The notes under the pieces were generated by a model that searched no databases, was not told the origin of the DNA, and saw nothing but the letters and a program-made list of their open reading frames with translations. DNA of 64,000 nucleotides, from positions 620,001 to 684,000 of the forward strand of contig NZ_PXYA01000001.1 in assembly GCF_003841405.1 (NCBI RefSeq), read 5' to 3'. Below are positions 28,492 through 38,026 of this stretch, piece after piece; position 1 is the first letter of the stretch; each line of letters starts with the position of its first letter. The translations under genes were made by a program, and so were the position numbers. The DNA is from Tetragenococcus halophilus subsp. halophilus DSM 20339 (lineage in GTDB: Bacteria > Bacillota > Bacilli > Lactobacillales > Enterococcaceae).

Positions 28492-28578
28492 GCTGGGACA
28501 AATGTCTCCAGCAATAATCACTTTCTAAGCAAAAAACTTTTTTTATGATCATTACTGAAAAGTGACTTTTTTCCCAGC
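28492..28578 (-). terminator. Long GCTGGGA/TCCCAGC hairpin after the DegV gene
   Basis: GCTGGGA (28492-28498) pairs with TCCCAGC (28572-28578). Inside, TCACTTT and AAAGTGA form a second stem. It begins 17 bases after the DegV stop. The outer motif AGGCTGGGA is familiar from intergenic terminator-like elements of Enterococcaceae and relatives. Confidence 0.5.
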
Positions 28579-28594
28579 CTCTTTCATTATTTTA

Positions 28595-29443
28595 TTAAAC
28601 TTGATCCGCATAATACATAATCGCAAATGCATCTTTTCCCGTATGCGTCGCAATAATAGGTGTTGTATGCAGTAGATAAATTTCCAGTTGAGGGAATAAT
28701 TCCTGTAATTCATTTTTGTACTTTTCACACTGTTCTTTGCCACCAGCATAAGAAATACCAATTTTTTTTACCGTCGAATTTTCTTTCAATTCATTTTTCA
28801 AACGTTCAAACCATTTATTGAAGGTTTTAGATCCTCGTCCCTTTACGATAGGAAATAAATCTCCGTTTTTAAATTCCATAATGACACGTATACTCAATAT
28901 ACTTGACAAAAGGCCTTTTGCTCGGCTGATACGCCCACCCTTCACAAGATTTTCGAGCGTTGAAACGCCAATATATAATTTTGTATTTTTTAACATTTGT
29001 TGAATTTCAGGCAATACTTCTTCTGAAGTCTTTCCATCTTGTGCCAGCTGCGCAGCACGCATCACCGCAAAAGCTAAGGATTGATCTGTTGTTTCTGTAT
29101 CAATAACTGTTACTTTACTTTGGCTTATATTACTTGCCTGTCTTGCAGCTCCAACAGTTCCACTAAGCTTTTCAGACATATGAATAGATAGAATTTCACT
29201 ACCATCTTTTCCTAATTCGTCATATAAGTTAACAAATTCGCCAATAGGTGGTTGGCTGGTTTTGGGTAATTTTTTGGCTTTTGCCATCATTTCCATAAAA
29301 TTTTCGCCAGTAAGATTTTCATCATCAGTATAAACCGTTCCGTCGATCATAACAGAAAGAGGGATAATATGAATATCGTATTCGTCCCTTAAACTTGGCT
29401 TCATCGTAGCTGACGAATCTGTTACTATTTTCAGTTTTGCCAT
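28595..29443 (-). CDS. DegV family fatty-acid-binding protein
   Basis: DegV/FakB-type proteins bind a fatty acid and present it to the FakA kinase. The N-terminal KIVTDSSATMKPSL and the PKTSQPPIGEF block, with the Thr-Ser that contacts the carboxylate, are visible. ENLVKGGRISRAKG and GISYAGGKEQ are further signatures. The length is 282 aa. No fakA is adjacent. It is monocistronic between a terminator and an AT-rich promoter region. Confidence 0.92.
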   Translation of the reverse strand: MAKLKIVTDSSATMKPSLRDEYDIHIIPLSVMIDGTVYTDDENLTGENFMEMMAKAKKLPKTSQPPIGEFVNLYDELGKDGSEILSIHMSEKLSGTVGAARQASNISQSKVTVIDTETTDQSLAFAVMRAAQLAQDGKTSEEVLPEIQQMLKNTKLYIGVSTLENLVKGGRISRAKGLLSSILSIRVIMEFKNGDLFPIVKGRGSKTFNKWFERLKNELKENSTVKKIGISYAGGKEQCEKYKNELQELFPQLEIYLLHTTPIIATHTGKDAFAIMYYADQV

Positions 29444-29562
29444 AATTTTCTGTTCACTCTTTCTTTTAGCTGCACCCTTTTTTAAGTGGTCAAAGCCAAA
29501 TCATTTCTTTAAATAGTATAACAGAATGAACTTGAATTTTCATCAAAAATAAATGCTTAAAC

Positions 29563-30636
29563 TTATAAAGCTTCCACCGCTTGAATTGCGGCAAAAACTT
29601 GCTCTTCGGTCACTTCTGGATCTATCATAGGAAAAGTATCATCTTTTGCTGCCGCTTGTTGAATCACTGGTGCTAGACTTTCTTTTGTCGCATTCTCAAT
29701 ATTCATTTGTGCTAATTTATTAGGTAGGCCAATTTGTTCATAAAATGGAAGGATCTTGCTTATTTCATCAAAGTCATTGGTATAGGCTAACTGCACTAAG
29801 ATACCATAAGCAACTTTTTTACCATGCAGTGCCTTATGCGTTTCTTCCAAGTAAGAAAGCCCATCGTGGACTGCATGAGCACCCGCTGAACGTCCATAAC
29901 TTACCGCAAAGCCACCTGTTTCTCCTGCCAGTGCAACAATTGTGTCCGCCACTCGAGCAAAAGCTGGTGTAATGGTCTGCTGATTCAAAGAGTTGATTGC
30001 TTTTTGTGAATCTTCAAATAAAATTGCTGCAATTTCTTTGGCACAAGCAATCCCCAAACGTGTATAAGCGGATTTATCCTCTTCATTTAAACGTCGGGTA
30101 ATCCCTTCAATTTCGTACCACTTCGCCAAAGTATCGCCAATGCCTGCTTCGAAGTATTCTCTAGGTGTCGCCAATAGAAATTGCCAATCGACCAAAGTTA
30201 GATAAGGCGCACGAGTTTGAAAGCCCATGCATCTAAAAGTACGATTAGGATAATAAACAGCTGTAATTGGGGTAAACGGCGCGCAATTTGAGATCAAAGT
30301 TGGAACTAAAATAACATCGCAGTTTAATACTTCAGCTGTTAACTTTGCAGTATCACAGACACGTCCACCTCCAATACCAACAATGACATCTGCTTTACCA
30401 ATTTGGTTTGCGATTTCTTGCGCGTTTTCATAACTCGCACTGCCATCATAACGGTAAACAGGAAAAGGCAATTCTTCTTGGTAATAATCATTAAAAACTC
30501 GGTAAGAAACATTTCCTGTAACAATGGCTATATCTTTAAAAGCTGCTAAATATTCGGGTAGATCTTTTATAACATTCGTTCCGCTAACATAACGATTTCC
30601 TCCAGGACGAACTTCATCATTAATATTCATGGCCAC
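29563..30636 (-). CDS. Iron-containing alcohol dehydrogenase family protein (glycerol-dehydrogenase-like)
   Basis: This is an NAD(P)-dependent oxidoreductase of 357 aa. The cofactor region is VIVGIGGGRVCDTAKL (about residues 86-101). Metal ligands are expected in EAGIGDTLAKW (Asp), SAGAHAVHDGLS (His) and TYKALHG-like HKALHGKKVAYG (His). The architecture is like glycerol dehydrogenase, but the active-site text also resembles other members with unassigned substrates. No glycerol genes are nearby, so the substrate is left open. Confidence 0.85.
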   Translation of the reverse strand: MAMNINDEVRPGGNRYVSGTNVIKDLPEYLAAFKDIAIVTGNVSYRVFNDYYQEELPFPVYRYDGSASYENAQEIANQIGKADVIVGIGGGRVCDTAKLTAEVLNCDVILVPTLISNCAPFTPITAVYYPNRTFRCMGFQTRAPYLTLVDWQFLLATPREYFEAGIGDTLAKWYEIEGITRRLNEEDKSAYTRLGIACAKEIAAILFEDSQKAINSLNQQTITPAFARVADTIVALAGETGGFAVSYGRSAGAHAVHDGLSYLEETHKALHGKKVAYGILVQLAYTNDFDEISKILPFYEQIGLPNKLAQMNIENATKESLAPVIQQAAAKDDTFPMIDPEVTEEQVFAAIQAVEAL

Positions 30637-30790
30637 ACTCCTTGTTTATTGAAATTGGAGTAAGTTTACAACTTATTTTTTCTGAAGTCAACGTTGAAAG
30701 CGTATTATAATTATAATTTTCTAAATATTCGTTTAATTTTTTGCACACATAAGAATTTATTAAAACAATTGTTACTTTTTGCAAATATTC

Positions 30791-30819
30791 TTGAATAAAA
30801 AACCGTTTACGTGTATAGT
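30791..30819 (+). promoter_or_regulatory. Promoter of the hemolysin III family gene
   Basis: TTGAAT (30791-30796) and TATAGT (30814-30819) are separated by 17 bp. The expected transcription start near 30826 lies downstream of the GTG at 30811, which rules that GTG out as the start codon. Confidence 0.65.
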
Positions 30820-30861
30820 CGAATTAAAGATCGAACATATTTACTGGAAAGAGGGAAGCTA

Positions 30862-31515
30862 GTGGAGGCGAAAAAATTTACAAATAAATACTTAATAACA
30901 AACGAAGTTTTTAATGCGATAACTCATGGCATTGGTTTTGGTTTAAGCGTTGCCGGGCTCATCATTTTACTAGTAAGCGGAACGCGTTTGGGCTCGTCTA
31001 TCCATATTGTATCTTATGCAATTTATGGTTCAATGTTGATTTTACTTTTCTTAACATCTACGCTATTTCATAGTCTGATATTTACCAAAGCAAAAAAAGT
31101 CTTTCAAGTTTTCGATCATGCTTCTATTTATTTACTGATCGCAGGCAGCTATACACCCTTTTGTTTATTAAGCATTGGCGGCACCTTTGGCTGGGTATTG
31201 TGCAGTGTAATTTGGCTGTTAGCGATTGCGGGTATTGTCTACAAATCATGTACGTTGCACAAAAAAGAAACTGTCTCGAAACTTTCTACTTTAATTTATG
31301 TTTTGATGGGTTGGGCATGTATTATTGCCTTTCGGCCATTGATCGACTCTCTAGGAATTTCGGGGGCTCTACTTTTAGCTAGCGGCGGTCTGGCTTATAC
31401 GATCGGCTCCATTTTTTATAGTCTAAAAAATGTACGGTTTATGCATGTTGTCTGGCACTTATTTGTTATGTTAGGCGCAGCATTTATGTACTTTTCCGTT
31501 TTGTTTTTTACTTAA
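30862..31515 (+). CDS. Hemolysin III family membrane protein (YqfA/PAQR type)
   Basis: This is a seven-helix membrane protein of the PAQR/hemolysin III family, 217 aa. NAITHGIGFGLSVAG, STLFHSLIFTK, FDHASIYLLIAGSYTPF and HVVWHLFVMLGA contain the conserved Ser, His and Asp residues thought to hold a metal ion. The start is GTG 30862 with GAGGG six bases before it; an upstream GTG at 30811 lies within the promoter. Haemolytic activity is reported only for some members, so no toxin role is claimed. Confidence 0.88.
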   Translation: MEAKKFTNKYLITNEVFNAITHGIGFGLSVAGLIILLVSGTRLGSSIHIVSYAIYGSMLILLFLTSTLFHSLIFTKAKKVFQVFDHASIYLLIAGSYTPFCLLSIGGTFGWVLCSVIWLLAIAGIVYKSCTLHKKETVSKLSTLIYVLMGWACIIAFRPLIDSLGISGALLLASGGLAYTIGSIFYSLKNVRFMHVVWHLFVMLGAAFMYFSVLFFT

Positions 31516-31530
31516 ATTAGAAAAATAAAA

Positions 31531-31564
31531 CCTCAAGTATTGGTTAAAAGACGAATACTTGAGG
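31531..31564 (+). terminator. Terminator after the hemolysin III family gene
   Basis: A perfect 11-bp stem, CCTCAAGTATT (31531-31541) with AATACTTGAGG (31554-31564), is followed by AAATTTTTTT. It separates this gene from the ASCH gene 32 bp downstream. Confidence 0.85.
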
Positions 31565-31596
31565 AAATTTTTTTATCAAAGAAAGGAATTTTTTAT

Positions 31597-32046
31597 TTGA
31601 ACAATCAAACTGAAATTGAAAATTACTGGAAACAGTTTGTTAAAGAAAAAGGCATCAGTACTACAAACTATTCAGCGTGGTCTTTTGGCGACAGTAAACA
31701 AATGGCTGATGAACTAGCCGAATTGGTCGTTAAAGGCGATAAAACAGCTACAACCTCAGCTTATGACTTATACGAAATTGGCGAAAAAATACCGGAAGTC
31801 GGCGAATACAATATGATTCTTGACGGGAATCATCACCCAATTTGCATTACCCAAACCAAAGTTGCAGAAATAGTCCCTTTTAATTTTGTATCCGCAGAAC
31901 ATGCCTATCACGAAGGCGAAGGTGATCGTACACTTTCGTATTGGCGTAAAGTACATGAAGACTTTTTTAAACGAGAATACGCTGATGCAAACAAAACATT
32001 TTCGGAAGATATTCCCTGTCTTGGCGAAGTATTCAAAGTGGTATAA
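31597..32046 (+). CDS. ASCH domain protein
   Basis: This 149-aa protein is composed of one ASCH domain, a PUA-like fold suggested to bind RNA. WSFGDSKQMADELAELVVKG, then KTATTSAYDLYEIGE and GEGDRTLSYWRKVHEDFF are characteristic. I start at TTG 31597, nine bases after AAAGGA. The frame extends back to 31540, but that part lies in the preceding terminator. It has no obvious partner genes. Its promoter must lie between the terminator and 31597, or it is read through. Confidence 0.85.
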   Translation: MNNQTEIENYWKQFVKEKGISTTNYSAWSFGDSKQMADELAELVVKGDKTATTSAYDLYEIGEKIPEVGEYNMILDGNHHPICITQTKVAEIVPFNFVSAEHAYHEGEGDRTLSYWRKVHEDFFKREYADANKTFSEDIPCLGEVFKVV

Positions 32047-32190
32047 GTGAACAAATCGTTTATTGTTGAGTAAAAGATTTAAGTTCCATTCCTTATTATC
32101 CAAAAATTGAGGAAACTTTCCTTATTTCTTTATTCAATTCCGTCTTACTTAAGATAAAAATTGTATTTATAGCTCGATTTATCACTTTTA

Positions 32191-32219
32191 TGAGGAATGA
32201 ATTTCGATTTCATTCCTCA
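32191..32219. terminator. Hairpin between convergent ASCH and folA genes
   Basis: TGAGGAATGAA (32191-32201) pairs perfectly with TTCATTCCTCA (32209-32219). T-runs on either side are short, so it would be a weak terminator. The rest of 32047-32327 is AT-rich with a loosely repeated ATTGAGGAAAC/ATTTCTTTA segment and no gene. Confidence 0.5.
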
Positions 32220-32327
32220 ACTTTTCATTATTGAAGAAACGAATTTTATTTCTTTACTCAAAAAATCAAAATTGAGTAAAACTTCGCTTATTTACACAAA
32301 ATTCAATTCAACATTCATGTTAGCGAA

Positions 32328-32816
32328 CTATACTCTTTCGTAAATCTCAAAGCGATGTTTATAATGATTTCTTTCATCAATCACACCCTCTTTTTCTTCT
32401 TTTAGCTTCCATTGAGACCAATCTACTTCTGGCATATAAGTATCTCCTGTAAAAACCTCATCAATAAAAGTACGATATAAATAATCAAAATGTGGAAGAA
32501 GTGCCCGAAAAATCTCTGTTCCTCCGCCAACAAAAACAGGCGTAGATTGTCGATTGGCTAATCCAATAACTTCATCTATCGAATGTAAAATTTTTACATT
32601 TTCTGCTTTGTAGTTAGGATCTTTTGTTAGAATAATCGTTTCACGATCAGGTAAAGGACGCCCACCCATGCCTTCAAATGTTTTTCTTCCCATAACTAAG
32701 GTATTATTTATTGTATTATTTTTAAAAAACTTTAAATCATTAGGTAAATACCAAGGAAGTTTATTATCTTTTCCAATTAATCCATTCTTATCTTGTGCCC
32801 AAATAGCGATTAACAA
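32328..32816 (-). CDS. folA: Dihydrofolate reductase
   Basis: This enzyme reduces dihydrofolate with NADPH, regenerating the folate consumed by thymidylate synthase; it is the trimethoprim target. IWAQDKNGLIGKDNKLPWYLP holds the Trp and the substrate-binding Asp/Glu region; VMGRKTFEGMGGRPLPDR and VFVGGGTEIFRALLP are the cofactor loops. The length is 162 aa. It starts 16 bp after thyA and is co-transcribed with it. Confidence 0.95.
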   Translation of the reverse strand: MLIAIWAQDKNGLIGKDNKLPWYLPNDLKFFKNNTINNTLVMGRKTFEGMGGRPLPDRETIILTKDPNYKAENVKILHSIDEVIGLANRQSTPVFVGGGTEIFRALLPHFDYLYRTFIDEVFTGDTYMPEVDWSQWKLKEEKEGVIDERNHYKHRFEIYERV

Positions 32817-32832
32817 TTCATATTACCTCCCA

Positions 32833-33780
32833 TTACACTGCGATCGGTGCTTTGATCCCGGGATGTGGCGCATAACCTTCTACTTGGATATCATCCATAT
32901 CAAAATCAAATACCGAATGTTTTTCCTGATTTAATATCAAACTTGGCGTTGGTTTGATATCACGTGATAACTGTTCTTTCATTTGTTCAAAATGATTATT
33001 ATACAAGTGAGCATCGCCTAATGTATGAACAAACTCACCTACATCTAATCCCGTTTCATGCGCAATTAGATGGGTTAACAACGTATAGCTTGCAATATTA
33101 AAAGGTACACCTAAAAAAACGTCTCCACTACGCTGATACAACTGACAGCTTAGTTTGTTATTATTCACATAAAACTGAAACATGGTATGACAAGGGGGTA
33201 AAGCCATACTTGGAACATCTTCGGGATTCCAAGCCGTGACAATCATGCGACGTGAATCAGGATTTGTTTTAATCAATTCGATTACATTTTTCATTTGATC
33301 TATAAAACTCCCATCCGTCGTTTCCCAGTGACGCCACTGATAGCCGTAAACTTTGCCTAAGTCGCCGTATTTCTCTGCAAATTCTTGGTCGTTTAAGATC
33401 ATCTCACAAAACTTGTCATGTTCTTTTTTATAGGCTTGATTAAACGCTTCATCCACCAAAGAACGCCGGCCAAAATCAGTCATATCTGGTCCTTTATAGT
33501 CCTCACTTTGTACATAATTGGCAAAAGCCCATTCATCCCAAATATGATTATTATGCTCAAGCAAGAACCGAATATTCGTATCTCCTTTTAAGAACCACAA
33601 TAATTCGCTTTTTATTAAACCAAAAGGGATTCGTTTAGTCGTCAATAGCGGAAAGCCTTTGCTCAAATCAAAACGCATTTGGTAGCCAAAAATACTTTTA
33701 GTACCCACACCTGTACGATCTTCTTTTTGATTTCCCTCTTCTAAAATTTTACGGCCTAAATCCAGGTAAACTTGCTCCAT
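32833..33780 (-). CDS. thyA: Thymidylate synthase
   Basis: This enzyme converts dUMP to dTMP with methylene-tetrahydrofolate. The catalytic Cys is in [14 protein letters not shown] at about residue 200. [19 protein letters not shown], then GYQWRHWE and [17 protein letters not shown] are conserved folate- and dUMP-binding blocks. At 315 aa it has the longer small-domain insert common in lactic acid bacteria. It forms a thyA-folA operon, possibly extended by the ABC-F gene 19 bp upstream. Confidence 0.97.
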   Translation of the reverse strand: MEQVYLDLGRKILEEGNQKEDRTGVGTKSIFGYQMRFDLSKGFPLLTTKRIPFGLIKSELLWFLKGDTNIRFLLEHNNHIWDEWAFANYVQSEDYKGPDMTDFGRRSLVDEAFNQAYKKEHDKFCEMILNDQEFAEKYGDLGKVYGYQWRHWETTDGSFIDQMKNVIELIKTNPDSRRMIVTAWNPEDVPSMALPPCHTMFQFYVNNNKLSCQLYQRSGDVFLGVPFNIASYTLLTHLIAHETGLDVGEFVHTLGDAHLYNNHFEQMKEQLSRDIKPTPSLILNQEKHSVFDFDMDDIQVEGYAPHPGIKAPIAV

Positions 33781-33799
33781 TCAGTCTTCCTCCCCTTAT

Positions 33800-35680
33800 T
33801 CATACATACTCACTTAAGTATTCCCAACGCGCCATTTTATTCGTCAATTCTTCTTCTTTTTGATCGACATCTTCTTGTAATTCTTGCAGTTTAGTATAAT
33901 TATCGCTCTGTTGATTCATTTCTTCTTTTAATTGAGCAATTGTTCTTTCTAAAGTATCGATCTCATCTTCAATCGTTTCCCACTCTTTTTGTTCTGCATA
34001 TGTTAATTTTTTCTTTTTCGGTGTTTTGGGATCTATTTTTTTAGCAACTGACTTTGCTTTAGAAGGTTTGACGCTAGTTGATTTTTCTTGTCGATAATCG
34101 GCAATAGAACCCATATACGAATCGATGACACCATTTCCGTTAAAAATGAGTAATTTTTCTGCTACTTTATCTAAGAAATAACGATCGTGTGAAACCGCAA
34201 TAACTGCTCCCGGAAATGTTTGCAGATAGTCTTCCAAAATCGTCAAGGTATCAATATCTAAATCATTAGTCGGCTCATCTAAAAGTAAAACATTGGGTTG
34301 TCCGATCAATAATTTTAATAGATATAAACGACGTCTTTCTCCCCCGGATAATTTACCTATCTTAGTACCGTGCATAAATCGCGGGAATAAAAATTGTTCC
34401 AGCATTTCGGCGACATCTGTTGTAGTACCATCACTTTGAGTAACTTCTTCAGCTGCTTCTTGCAAATAACTGATCATACGCTTATCTTCATCCATTACTT
34501 CATTTTGTTGAGTATAATAAGCGATTCTTACAGTTTCACCAACAATAAGTTCCCCGGAGTCAAGTGGTAAACGCTCTGCCAGGATATTTAATAAAGTCGA
34601 TTTACCTGCACCATTTTCACCTGTAATCCCTAAACGTTCTCTTGACTGCACCAATAAATTAAAATGTTCTAAAATCGTTTGTTGCCCCATTTGATAAGAA
34701 CCATCTTTAATTTCCAATACTTTTTTGCCTAAACGTTTAGTCGCAAAATCCAAAGCAACCTGTTCATCATTTTGTACTTGATGAAGATTATCTTTTAGAT
34801 CCTCAAAACGATTAATGCGTGCTTGTTGTTTCGTTCCTCGTGCTTTAGGTCCTGTACGCATCCAAGCCAATTCTTGCTTATATAATTGCTTACGCTTCTC
34901 TTCTTGTTCAGCCGCTACTCTTTGTCGTTCCGCTTTTTCCATTACATAAGTTTCGTAATTGCCTTGATATTCATAAAGTTTACCAAAGGATAGTTCAAAA
35001 ATGCGACTAGTAACATGATCTAAAAAATAACGATCATGGGTGACCATTAAAAGTGCGCCTCTATAATGGGCTAGATAGTCTTCCAGCCATTCAATTGCTT
35101 CATAATCCAAATGATTGGTTGGCTCATCAAGCAAAAGCAAATCAGGTTCGTCGATCAAAACTTGCGCCAGGCCCACTCGCTTTTGCTGTCCTCCTGATAA
35201 TGTGCCTACCTTTTTATCTAAAGTTGAAATCCCTAATTTTTGTAAAATGATCTTAGCGTTGGTATCAGTATTCCAGGCATCTTTTTCATTCATTGCTTCT
35301 TGAGCTGCAGCGTATCTATTTTGTGCTTTAGTCGATTGACTATTATTTTCTAGTTCAAGTAAAGCTGATTCATATTGCTTTACTACAGCAACTTGTTCAT
35401 TCTCCCCTTGAAATACAGCTTCTAACACCGTTTGATCAGCTGCTAATGTCGTTTCTTGCGGTAAATAACTCATGCGATAATCGTTGGGGTAAAAAACATG
35501 TCGCTGATCTCCATCGTCATCTTGTAAACCAGCTAGGATCGACAACAAACTCGTTTTTCCGGTGCCGTTAACACCAATCAATCCTACACGATCATGTTCA
35601 TGAATAATAAATGAAATTTGATCAAAAAGTACTTTATCCCCGTATGTTTTTGAAAGATCGCTAACCTTTAATTCTTTCAC
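33800..35680 (-). CDS. ABC-F family ATP-binding protein (Uup-like)
   Basis: This soluble protein has two ABC ATPase domains in tandem and no membrane part, acting on the ribosome or nucleic acid rather than in transport. Walker A motifs are GVNGTGKTSLLSIL and GENGAGKSTLLNIL. ABC signatures are LSGGQQKRVGLAQ and LSGGERRRLYLLK. Between them is the linker typical of ABC-F proteins (MRTGPKARGTKQQARINRF). The last 100 residues form a charged coiled coil, which points to Uup. The length is 626 aa. There is no sign of the antibiotic-resistance subclass. Confidence 0.9.
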   Translation of the reverse strand: MKELKVSDLSKTYGDKVLFDQISFIIHEHDRVGLIGVNGTGKTSLLSILAGLQDDDGDQRHVFYPNDYRMSYLPQETTLAADQTVLEAVFQGENEQVAVVKQYESALLELENNSQSTKAQNRYAAAQEAMNEKDAWNTDTNAKIILQKLGISTLDKKVGTLSGGQQKRVGLAQVLIDEPDLLLLDEPTNHLDYEAIEWLEDYLAHYRGALLMVTHDRYFLDHVTSRIFELSFGKLYEYQGNYETYVMEKAERQRVAAEQEEKRKQLYKQELAWMRTGPKARGTKQQARINRFEDLKDNLHQVQNDEQVALDFATKRLGKKVLEIKDGSYQMGQQTILEHFNLLVQSRERLGITGENGAGKSTLLNILAERLPLDSGELIVGETVRIAYYTQQNEVMDEDKRMISYLQEAAEEVTQSDGTTTDVAEMLEQFLFPRFMHGTKIGKLSGGERRRLYLLKLLIGQPNVLLLDEPTNDLDIDTLTILEDYLQTFPGAVIAVSHDRYFLDKVAEKLLIFNGNGVIDSYMGSIADYRQEKSTSVKPSKAKSVAKKIDPKTPKKKKLTYAEQKEWETIEDEIDTLERTIAQLKEEMNQQSDNYTKLQELQEDVDQKEEELTNKMARWEYLSEYV

Positions 35681-35817
35681 GATATCTTCCTCCGATCCAT
35701 CTTATTGTATCACAAAATAATTGCTTACTGTAAAGGTTCCAAGTTAAAAAAATGTTCTAAATTTAAAAAGCATTCGTTTTTATCATATAACAAAAAAAGC
35801 AGGAAGCACAGTGTATA

Positions 35818-35862
35818 ACGCCCCGCAAAAGCCAGAAGAAGATGCTAACTTTTGCGGGGCGT
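35818..35862. terminator. GC-rich hairpin between the ABC-F and PBP genes
   Basis: ACGCCCCGCAAAAG (35818-35831) pairs perfectly with CTTTTGCGGGGCGT (35849-35862). This is unusually GC-rich for the region. No T-run follows directly on either strand, so factor-independent termination of the PBP gene is plausible but not certain. Confidence 0.5.
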
Positions 35863-35890
35863 TTCAGGGCTTTCCCACTTTTTTATTTAA

Positions 35891-38026
35891 TTAATTGTCT
35901 TTATACAAATCATAGTAAGCGTCCATAACTTCTTTGGTAATTTTTTCGTTTGGCTTACCTCTATCGTCACTGCGTCGAACTTGCGGAATCATTACAGCAA
36001 AAGCAATTTCAGGGTCATCATAAGGACCATAACTTACCATGCTTAAACCATCCACCTGAATTTCATCGCCATCTTCAACAACGACCATTTCAGCAGTCCC
36101 AGTTTTAGCTGCTAAATCCATTTCAGCATCATCCAAACCTTTAGCAGTTGTCCAAGCATCATCTCCGTGTGCTACATCATGAAACCCTTTTTGAATAGTA
36201 TTGAGGTTTCCTTCTGAAATATCCACATCATTGAGTACTTCTGTATCAATTTTGTCTTTCTCGTCGCCAAGTCCGCCTTTGTCATCATTGCCATAAATTC
36301 CAGTAACTAAATGGGGTCGAACTCGTTGACCATCGTTAGCTACAGTTGAAACATATTGTACTAACTGCATTGGAGTATAGGTATCAAACTGTCCAAAAGC
36401 TAAGTCTAAAACATTTCCTGCTTGTCCTTTGGCGTCACTTAAATCATCCACCGAAGTACGAATCCCGGTTGTCTCCCCTGGCAAATCAATCCCGGTTTCA
36501 GCACCCAGACCATATTGTGCCATGGCATCACGTAATTGTTTGTAAACACCTTTTTGATTTTGCACGCCAGGAATAGCAATTGTTTCACCATCATAATTGA
36601 TCCCCATCATTTTTAAAGCTACTTGGATCATATAGGAGTTTGAAGAGTATTCTAAAGCTTTTTGGGCAGAAACATTTTGGTTATTATTCCCATTTCTATT
36701 GAAAATAGAAGCCTTATTATTTGAGCCAGCTAAACGAATAGGTTGATCATAGAGTACTTGGTTGCCTTGAATAGCACCTGCTTTCCAGCCAGCAGTTAAT
36801 GTCCCTGCCTTAACAACAGAACCTGGTGTAAATGATTTTGTATACGTCCCAATGGCATCTTCACTTATATCAGAAGAACCCGTTTCATGATAATACCCAT
36901 TCATTGAAAGGATTTCGCCAGTTTTTGGATTCATAGCCACAGCATAAATCCCAGGAGAATAGTTAGCCATACCATCGTCAATCAAGCCTTGATAATTATC
37001 TCTAACAATCTTATCCACTCTTTGTTGAAATTCTGAATCAATAGAAAGTTTTAGGTTATCACCTTTCTCACCTTCAGAGAGTGTTTTTTGATCGACAATT
37101 TGTCCGTTACGATCAACAGAAACTTCAATTTTTGCCTTAGTACCTTGCAAAACACTTTCGTATTGTTTTTCTAAATAACTCGTTCCTACGCGGTCATTAC
37201 GAGAATAGCCTTTATCAATATACTCTTCTTCCTCTTCGGCAGGCAGACCTTGTTCTTGTGTGGAAACTTGGCCGATAGCACTTTGCAATGGACTATCATC
37301 AGTAACTGTTTTACGGGTCCAGTCCATTCCAGTAGATACGCCCGGTAATTCAGTACTGCGTTCTGAAACGCGAGCAATTTCTTCATCAGAAACATCTTGA
37401 TTTTTTACAAAATCAGTACTTAACTCTTGCGTGCCATTTAAGCGTTGAAAAATCGTAGCCAATCTTAATTGATCTTCATCAAAATCAATTTCATCCTCTT
37501 TTACTTTATCCACCAAAGCGGAATATTCTTCAGCATCTGATAAATTGGATTCTTTACTTGTTAAACGATCACGAGCCGTCTCGAGATGATCCTCATCTGC
37601 TAACCAGAAGTCCTTTAAATCTCGTTCCGTCAACTTGTCTTCGTCCACATCAATATCGATCAAATCATCTAATTTAACTGCAATATCCAATAAATCTTGC
37701 GCTTGCATATCTAAACCTCTAGTAAATGTGATCGAAGCTTCTGAATTATTGTCAACTAAAGGCTCCCCTTGAGAGTCATAAATCGTTCCTCTTGGCGTAC
37801 CTTGCTCAATTGTGCGTTCTGTAGACGCTTTGATTCTAGTTTCCATATTATCGCTATTAACAATTTGTAAATTTCCTAATTGTATCACTAAAGCCACAAA
37901 TAAGATAAAAATCACCACAAATAACACATTTAAGCGAAAAGGGACATGCGATCTTTTATATGTATAATTTTTTTCTTCATTCTCATTGTTTTGAGAATTA
38001 CGCAAATGATTGTTTTTCTTAGACAT
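35891..38026 (-). CDS. Class B penicillin-binding protein (PBP2B type)
   Basis: This septal or peripheral transpeptidase cross-links peptidoglycan. A cytoplasmic tail of about 30 residues is followed by a membrane anchor (NVLFVVIFILFVALVIQLG) and the class B dimerisation region (RGTIYDSQGEPLVDN). The transpeptidase domain has SVVK (TPGSVVKAGT) as the SxxK active site, SSN in LEYSSNSYMIQ, and KTGT in LAAKTGTAEM. At 711 aa it includes a large Asp/Glu-rich insertion (about 105-220). It lacks the MecA-N domain of low-affinity enterococcal PBP5. Confidence 0.92.
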   Translation of the reverse strand: MSKKNNHLRNSQNNENEEKNYTYKRSHVPFRLNVLFVVIFILFVALVIQLGNLQIVNSDNMETRIKASTERTIEQGTPRGTIYDSQGEPLVDNNSEASITFTRGLDMQAQDLLDIAVKLDDLIDIDVDEDKLTERDLKDFWLADEDHLETARDRLTSKESNLSDAEEYSALVDKVKEDEIDFDEDQLRLATIFQRLNGTQELSTDFVKNQDVSDEEIARVSERSTELPGVSTGMDWTRKTVTDDSPLQSAIGQVSTQEQGLPAEEEEEYIDKGYSRNDRVGTSYLEKQYESVLQGTKAKIEVSVDRNGQIVDQKTLSEGEKGDNLKLSIDSEFQQRVDKIVRDNYQGLIDDGMANYSPGIYAVAMNPKTGEILSMNGYYHETGSSDISEDAIGTYTKSFTPGSVVKAGTLTAGWKAGAIQGNQVLYDQPIRLAGSNNKASIFNRNGNNNQNVSAQKALEYSSNSYMIQVALKMMGINYDGETIAIPGVQNQKGVYKQLRDAMAQYGLGAETGIDLPGETTGIRTSVDDLSDAKGQAGNVLDLAFGQFDTYTPMQLVQYVSTVANDGQRVRPHLVTGIYGNDDKGGLGDEKDKIDTEVLNDVDISEGNLNTIQKGFHDVAHGDDAWTTAKGLDDAEMDLAAKTGTAEMVVVEDGDEIQVDGLSMVSYGPYDDPEIAFAVMIPQVRRSDDRGKPNEKITKEVMDAYYDLYKDN

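Noticed and set aside
30811..30861. Upstream GTG start of the hemolysin III family gene
   Set aside because: It lies inside the promoter, before the expected transcription start, and lacks a ribosome site.
32288..32303. Remnant of the IS256-type end (TTATTTACACAAAATT)
   Set aside because: Sixteen bases match the element end at 21302-21317, but no other part of the element is present, and the match is AT-rich enough to be chance.
33800..35680. Antibiotic-resistance ABC-F protein
   Set aside because: The C-terminal coiled coil and linker fit the housekeeping Uup type; no feature indicates ribosome protection against drugs.
35891..38026. Low-affinity PBP5-type resistance protein
   Set aside because: There is no MecA-N type domain; the layout is that of an ordinary class B PBP.
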